From positions 1 through 7,450 of the forward strand of contig PXDL01000213.1 in NCBI GenBank assembly GCA_003566395.1: DNA of 7,450 bases, in the 5' to 3' direction. The notes beneath the pieces are model-generated. The model made no database searches. It saw only the letters and a list, made by a program, of their open reading frames with translations, and was not told where the DNA came from. Positions 5,897-7,450 of the stretch are shown piece after piece. The translations under genes and the position numbers were made by a program. This stretch comes from Balneolia bacterium. GTDB taxonomy: Bacteria > Bacteroidota > Rhodothermia > Balneolales > Cyclonatronaceae. Position 1 is the first letter of the stretch. Every line of letters starts with the position of its first letter.

Positions 5897-6901
5897 ATGA
5901 ATATTCTTGGCATTGAGTCTTCCTGTGATGAAACAGCCGCCGCGGTATATACCGATTCCGGACTGAAATCGAATGTGGTGGCATCACAAACCATTCATGA
6001 AAAATACGGGGGCGTGGTTCCCGAACTCGCCTCCAGAGCCCACCAGCAAACCATCTGGGCTACGGTCGAGCAGGCGCTGGAGGAAGCAAAACTCCGCCCT
6101 GACTCCATCGATGCCGTTGCCGTAACCCAGGGACCCGGACTTATGGGCGCGCTGCTTGTCGGGATTTGCTTCGCCAAAGGGTTTTCTCTAACCCACGGCT
6201 CCCGGCTTGTCGGGGTGAACCACATGGATGCTCATATCTACGCCAATTTCATAGATCAAACACCCGAGTTTCCGTTCCTGTCGCTGACCGTTTCGGGCGG
6301 GCATACCCAACTCGAATATGTTAGCGAACCGTTCAAGCACAAAATTTTAGGCAAAACACGTGACGACGCCGCAGGTGAAGCTTTCGATAAAATCGGCAAA
6401 ATTCTCGGGCTGCCCTACCCCGCCGGACCCGTTATGGACCGGCGCTCTCAAAACGGTGATCCGAAATTTCATGCTTTCCCAAAAGCGCTGCTCGGTGAAG
6501 GACTGGATTTCAGCTTTTCGGGATTGAAGACCTCCGTGCTCTATTACCTTCAGCGGCAGGGCGATGAGCAGGAACAACTGGATTTTCTGAACCGCCACAC
6601 CGATGATCTTTGTGCCGCCGTTTCGGAAGCTATAACCGAAGCGCTGGTTCGCAAGCTCGGTGCCGCCATCCGTCAAACCCGATGCAAAAACATTTTTTTA
6701 GCCGGAGGCGTGAGCGCCAACTCCATGCTCCGGGCCAAAACAAAAGCTTTGGCAGCAGAACAGGATGCAAAGCTGTACATTCCAAAAATGGCCTACTGTA
6801 CCGACAACGCCGCCATGATAGCCATCACTGGCCACATGCTCGCCCGCCGCGGCACCTTCAGCGATCTCGGGATGAAAGCCTTTGCCCGGGTTGGCGGGTA
6901 G
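5897..6901 (+). CDS. tsaD: tRNA N6-adenosine threonylcarbamoyltransferase TsaD
   Basis: TsaD transfers the threonylcarbamoyl group from threonylcarbamoyl-AMP to A37 of tRNAs that read ANN codons (t6A). In bacteria it works in the cytoplasm with TsaB and TsaE, which are not in this window. The 334-residue product has normal family length. Motifs in order: N-terminal MNILGIESSCDET (1-13), YGGVVPELASRAH (37-49), VTQGPGLMGALLVG (76-89), the metal-binding HMDAH with His109 and His113, LTVSGGHTQL (130-139), DDAAGEAFDKIGKILGLPYP (156-175), LDFSFSGLKT (203-212), LAGGVSANSMLR (268-279) and YCTDNAAMIA (300-309) with metal ligand Asp303. The frame is open further upstream to a GTG at 5786, but that would add 37 residues with no family counterpart. 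ATG 5897 puts the first strand and ESSCDET at the usual place. It is transcribed away from egtB and is probably a single-gene unit. Confidence 0.97.
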   Translation: MNILGIESSCDETAAAVYTDSGLKSNVVASQTIHEKYGGVVPELASRAHQQTIWATVEQALEEAKLRPDSIDAVAVTQGPGLMGALLVGICFAKGFSLTHGSRLVGVNHMDAHIYANFIDQTPEFPFLSLTVSGGHTQLEYVSEPFKHKILGKTRDDAAGEAFDKIGKILGLPYPAGPVMDRRSQNGDPKFHAFPKALLGEGLDFSFSGLKTSVLYYLQRQGDEQEQLDFLNRHTDDLCAAVSEAITEALVRKLGAAIRQTRCKNIFLAGGVSANSMLRAKTKALAAEQDAKLYIPKMAYCTDNAAMIAITGHMLARRGTFSDLGMKAFARVGG

Positions 6902-6904
6902 GTT

Positions 6905-6964
6905 TTTTTACAGAGATTTTAGGAGATAACGATCCCGCAATGGTACTACAAATCTCTGTAAAAA
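6905..6964. repeat. Perfect 15-bp inverted repeat directly after tsaD
   Basis: TTTTTACAGAGATTT (6905-6919) is matched exactly by AAATCTCTGTAAAAA (6950-6964) around a 30-nt loop, beginning four bases after the tsaD stop. It would form a stable stem at the 3' end of the tsaD message, but the descending arm ends in A residues, not T, so it is not a standard Rho-independent terminator on either strand. It may protect the mRNA end or be the ends of a small inserted repeat. Confidence 0.7.
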
Positions 6965-6979
6965 GTTATGGGGCCACGC

Positions 6980-7031
6980 AAAAAATTCAAGTCCCGATTT
7001 CTACAGAATTCTTTCAGTCCTGAATTTTTTT
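6980..7031 (+). terminator. A/T-flanked inverted repeat, possible tsaD terminator
   Basis: AAAAAATTCA (6980-6989) pairs exactly with TGAATTTTTT (7021-7030), which continues into one more T. One more G-C pair can form after a mismatch (G6991 with C7019). The 31-nt interior contains CAGAATTCTTTC and could fold further. The T-rich descending arm is in the right place to end the tsaD transcript, 80-130 nt after its stop. The AT-rich stem and large loop make it a weak candidate. Confidence 0.3.
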
Positions 7032-7108
7032 CATTTCATATGCAATTGAAATCAAGCTCGTTTTTAGTAATGAGTTTATCTCAAAGGTCAAGCAGGAACA
7101 GTGAGCGG

Positions 7109-7139
7109 AAGTGTACTTATGTACCCTGAGTACACTTTT
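7109..7139 (+). repeat. Hairpin with 9-bp perfect stem followed by TTCC
   Basis: AAGTGTACT (7109-7117) pairs exactly with AGTACACTT (7129-7137) around an 11-nt loop, and two G-T wobbles (7108/7138, 7107/7139) can lengthen the stem. The descending arm ends in TTTT on the plus strand, so a weak plus-strand terminator is possible. It lies about 200 nt after tsaD, with no obvious gene just upstream. It may instead be part of an intergenic repeat. Confidence 0.45.
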
Positions 7140-7306
7140 CCAGCTTCAACGCAGCCGGCGGGGAAAATTCGCCGTCATATGGCATACCCAGATTTGGGGG
7201 AACTTGTGCTATCCTTATGCTTTTATTAATCAATTACTTGAATTGTATGTATTATCATATCGTGAATATTCCGGGTTAAAACCTCCAAGTGTTTCTCACC
7301 ATCACC

Positions 7307-7450
7307 TTAATCACCTAACTGTTCCAGAAGGGGACCGTGGCAATTATGATCTTCGGTCCGGCCTTCCATGCAGTCTGTTACTGCTTCGGGTACGGATTCA
7401 GCGAATCCGGCATCACTGTCTATGTCAAAGTAGAAAGGCTGATTTTCCCA
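7307..7450 (-). CDS. Possible C-terminal fragment of an acidic protein (5' truncated by window edge)
   Basis: Read from the right edge on the minus strand, one frame is open for 47 codons to TAA at 7309-7307, while the other two minus frames stop within about ten codons. The peptide is strongly acidic (twelve Asp/Glu against a single Arg and no Lys), with FDIDSDAG near its visible start and a Cys27-x9-Cys37-His38 arrangement. It ends LLEQLGD. Codon choice and composition look more protein-like than the opposing plus frame, which is Cys/Tyr/Phe-rich. No family is recognised. An open run of this length is not rare by chance, so the call is tentative. Its direction would make it converge on tsaD, with the inverted-repeat region between them. 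Confidence 0.4.
   Translation of the reverse strand, partial: WENQPFYFDIDSDAGFAESVPEAVTDCMEGRTEDHNCHGPLLEQLGD

Larger units (their letters stand above)
6902..7306. other. Gene-poor region after tsaD, rich in inverted repeats
   Basis: I see no convincing gene in these 405 bp. Short open frames exist but contain no family motif, and their stop density is what random sequence would give. The region holds three sizeable inverted repeats (6905-6964, 6980-7030, 7109-7137) and a small GC-rich one (CGGCG 7156-7160 with CGCCG 7170-7174). The last part, about 7200-7300, is very AT-rich. The density of inverted repeats suggests terminators plus intergenic repeat or mobile-element remnants. Confidence 0.55.

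Noticed and set aside
5692..5994. Open frames on both strands across the egtB-tsaD gap
   Set aside because: They overlap the starts of two firmly identified genes, show no motif and are explained by chance openness in a short region.
6610..7023. Plus-strand open frame overlapping the end of tsaD
   Set aside because: Most of it is an out-of-frame reading of the conserved tsaD 3' end, with an Arg/His/Ser-rich composition typical of a shadow frame. The rest lies in the inverted-repeat region.
7141..7190. Possible integron attC-like site around the GC-rich hairpin
   Set aside because: No paired GTTRRRY/RYYYAAC core sites in the right arrangement, no cassette gene and no integrase nearby.
6903..7200. 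Minus-strand frame with several peptide-like segments (PPNLGMPYDGEF..., RSLFLLDL, KNELDFNCI, LNFLRGPITFY) interrupted by stops, as if a decayed gene
   Set aside because: All segments are in one frame, which is suggestive. However, about five stops in about one hundred codons is the chance rate and no family is recognised. It may be a multicopy intergenic repeat, which only a genome search could show.
7057..7230. Short plus-strand open frame of about 50 codons (contains SGSVLMYPEY and AGKIRRHMAYPD)
   Set aside because: It has no good start context and no motif, and it runs through the hairpins. Its length is not significant.
7319..7450. Plus-strand open frame running off the right edge (MIFGPAFHAVCYCFGYGF...)
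   Set aside because: The Cys/Tyr/Phe-rich composition looks like the antisense of an acidic coding frame. The minus-strand reading is preferred, though without certainty.

Overview
The window looks like ordinary chromosomal DNA from a moderate-GC bacterium. Most start codons sit behind AT-rich leaders without a Shine-Dalgarno sequence, and the gene set (tandem universal stress protein, MltF-like lipoprotein, EgtB/EgtD pair, TsaD) would suit the Bacteroidota/Rhodothermota/Balneolota group. That placement is an inference from style and content, because the window holds no rRNA or other marker that settles it. I see no tRNA, rRNA, CRISPR array, transposase or phage gene.

Layout. Positions 3-404 (+) hold the 3' end of an unrecognised membrane-anchored protein. 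After a 257-bp AT-rich gap comes a tandem-domain universal stress protein (662-1642, +). It converges on a three-gene minus-strand cluster, transcribed egtB (5709-4408), egtD (4368-3391), then an MltF-like lytic transglycosylase (3336-1840). The gaps inside the cluster are only 39 and 54 bp, so a single operon is likely. The convergent junction (1643-1839) carries a large interrupted inverted repeat. Divergent from egtB, across 187 bp, is tsaD (5897-6901, +). After tsaD there are about 405 bp without a convincing gene but with several inverted repeats. The right edge shows a possible C-terminal fragment of an acidic protein on the minus strand (7450-7307).

How the genes fit together. EgtD trimethylates histidine to hercynine and EgtB joins a sulfur donor to hercynine oxidatively, so egtB-egtD is a compact ergothioneine module. 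No egtA, egtC or egtE is present in the window. EgtB carries an Asn-Ser-Tyr-Tyr element like that of the cysteine-using EgtB type, which would make egtA and egtC unnecessary. The neighbouring universal stress protein and cell-wall transglycosylase are stress- and envelope-related, but a functional link to ergothioneine is only suggested by position. TsaD makes the tRNA t6A modification and is a housekeeping gene with its own transcription unit.

No clearly new system is visible. The items most worth following are the inverted-repeat element at 1685-1812, the inverted-repeat cluster after tsaD, and the coupling of a transglycosylase gene to a minimal ergothioneine operon.
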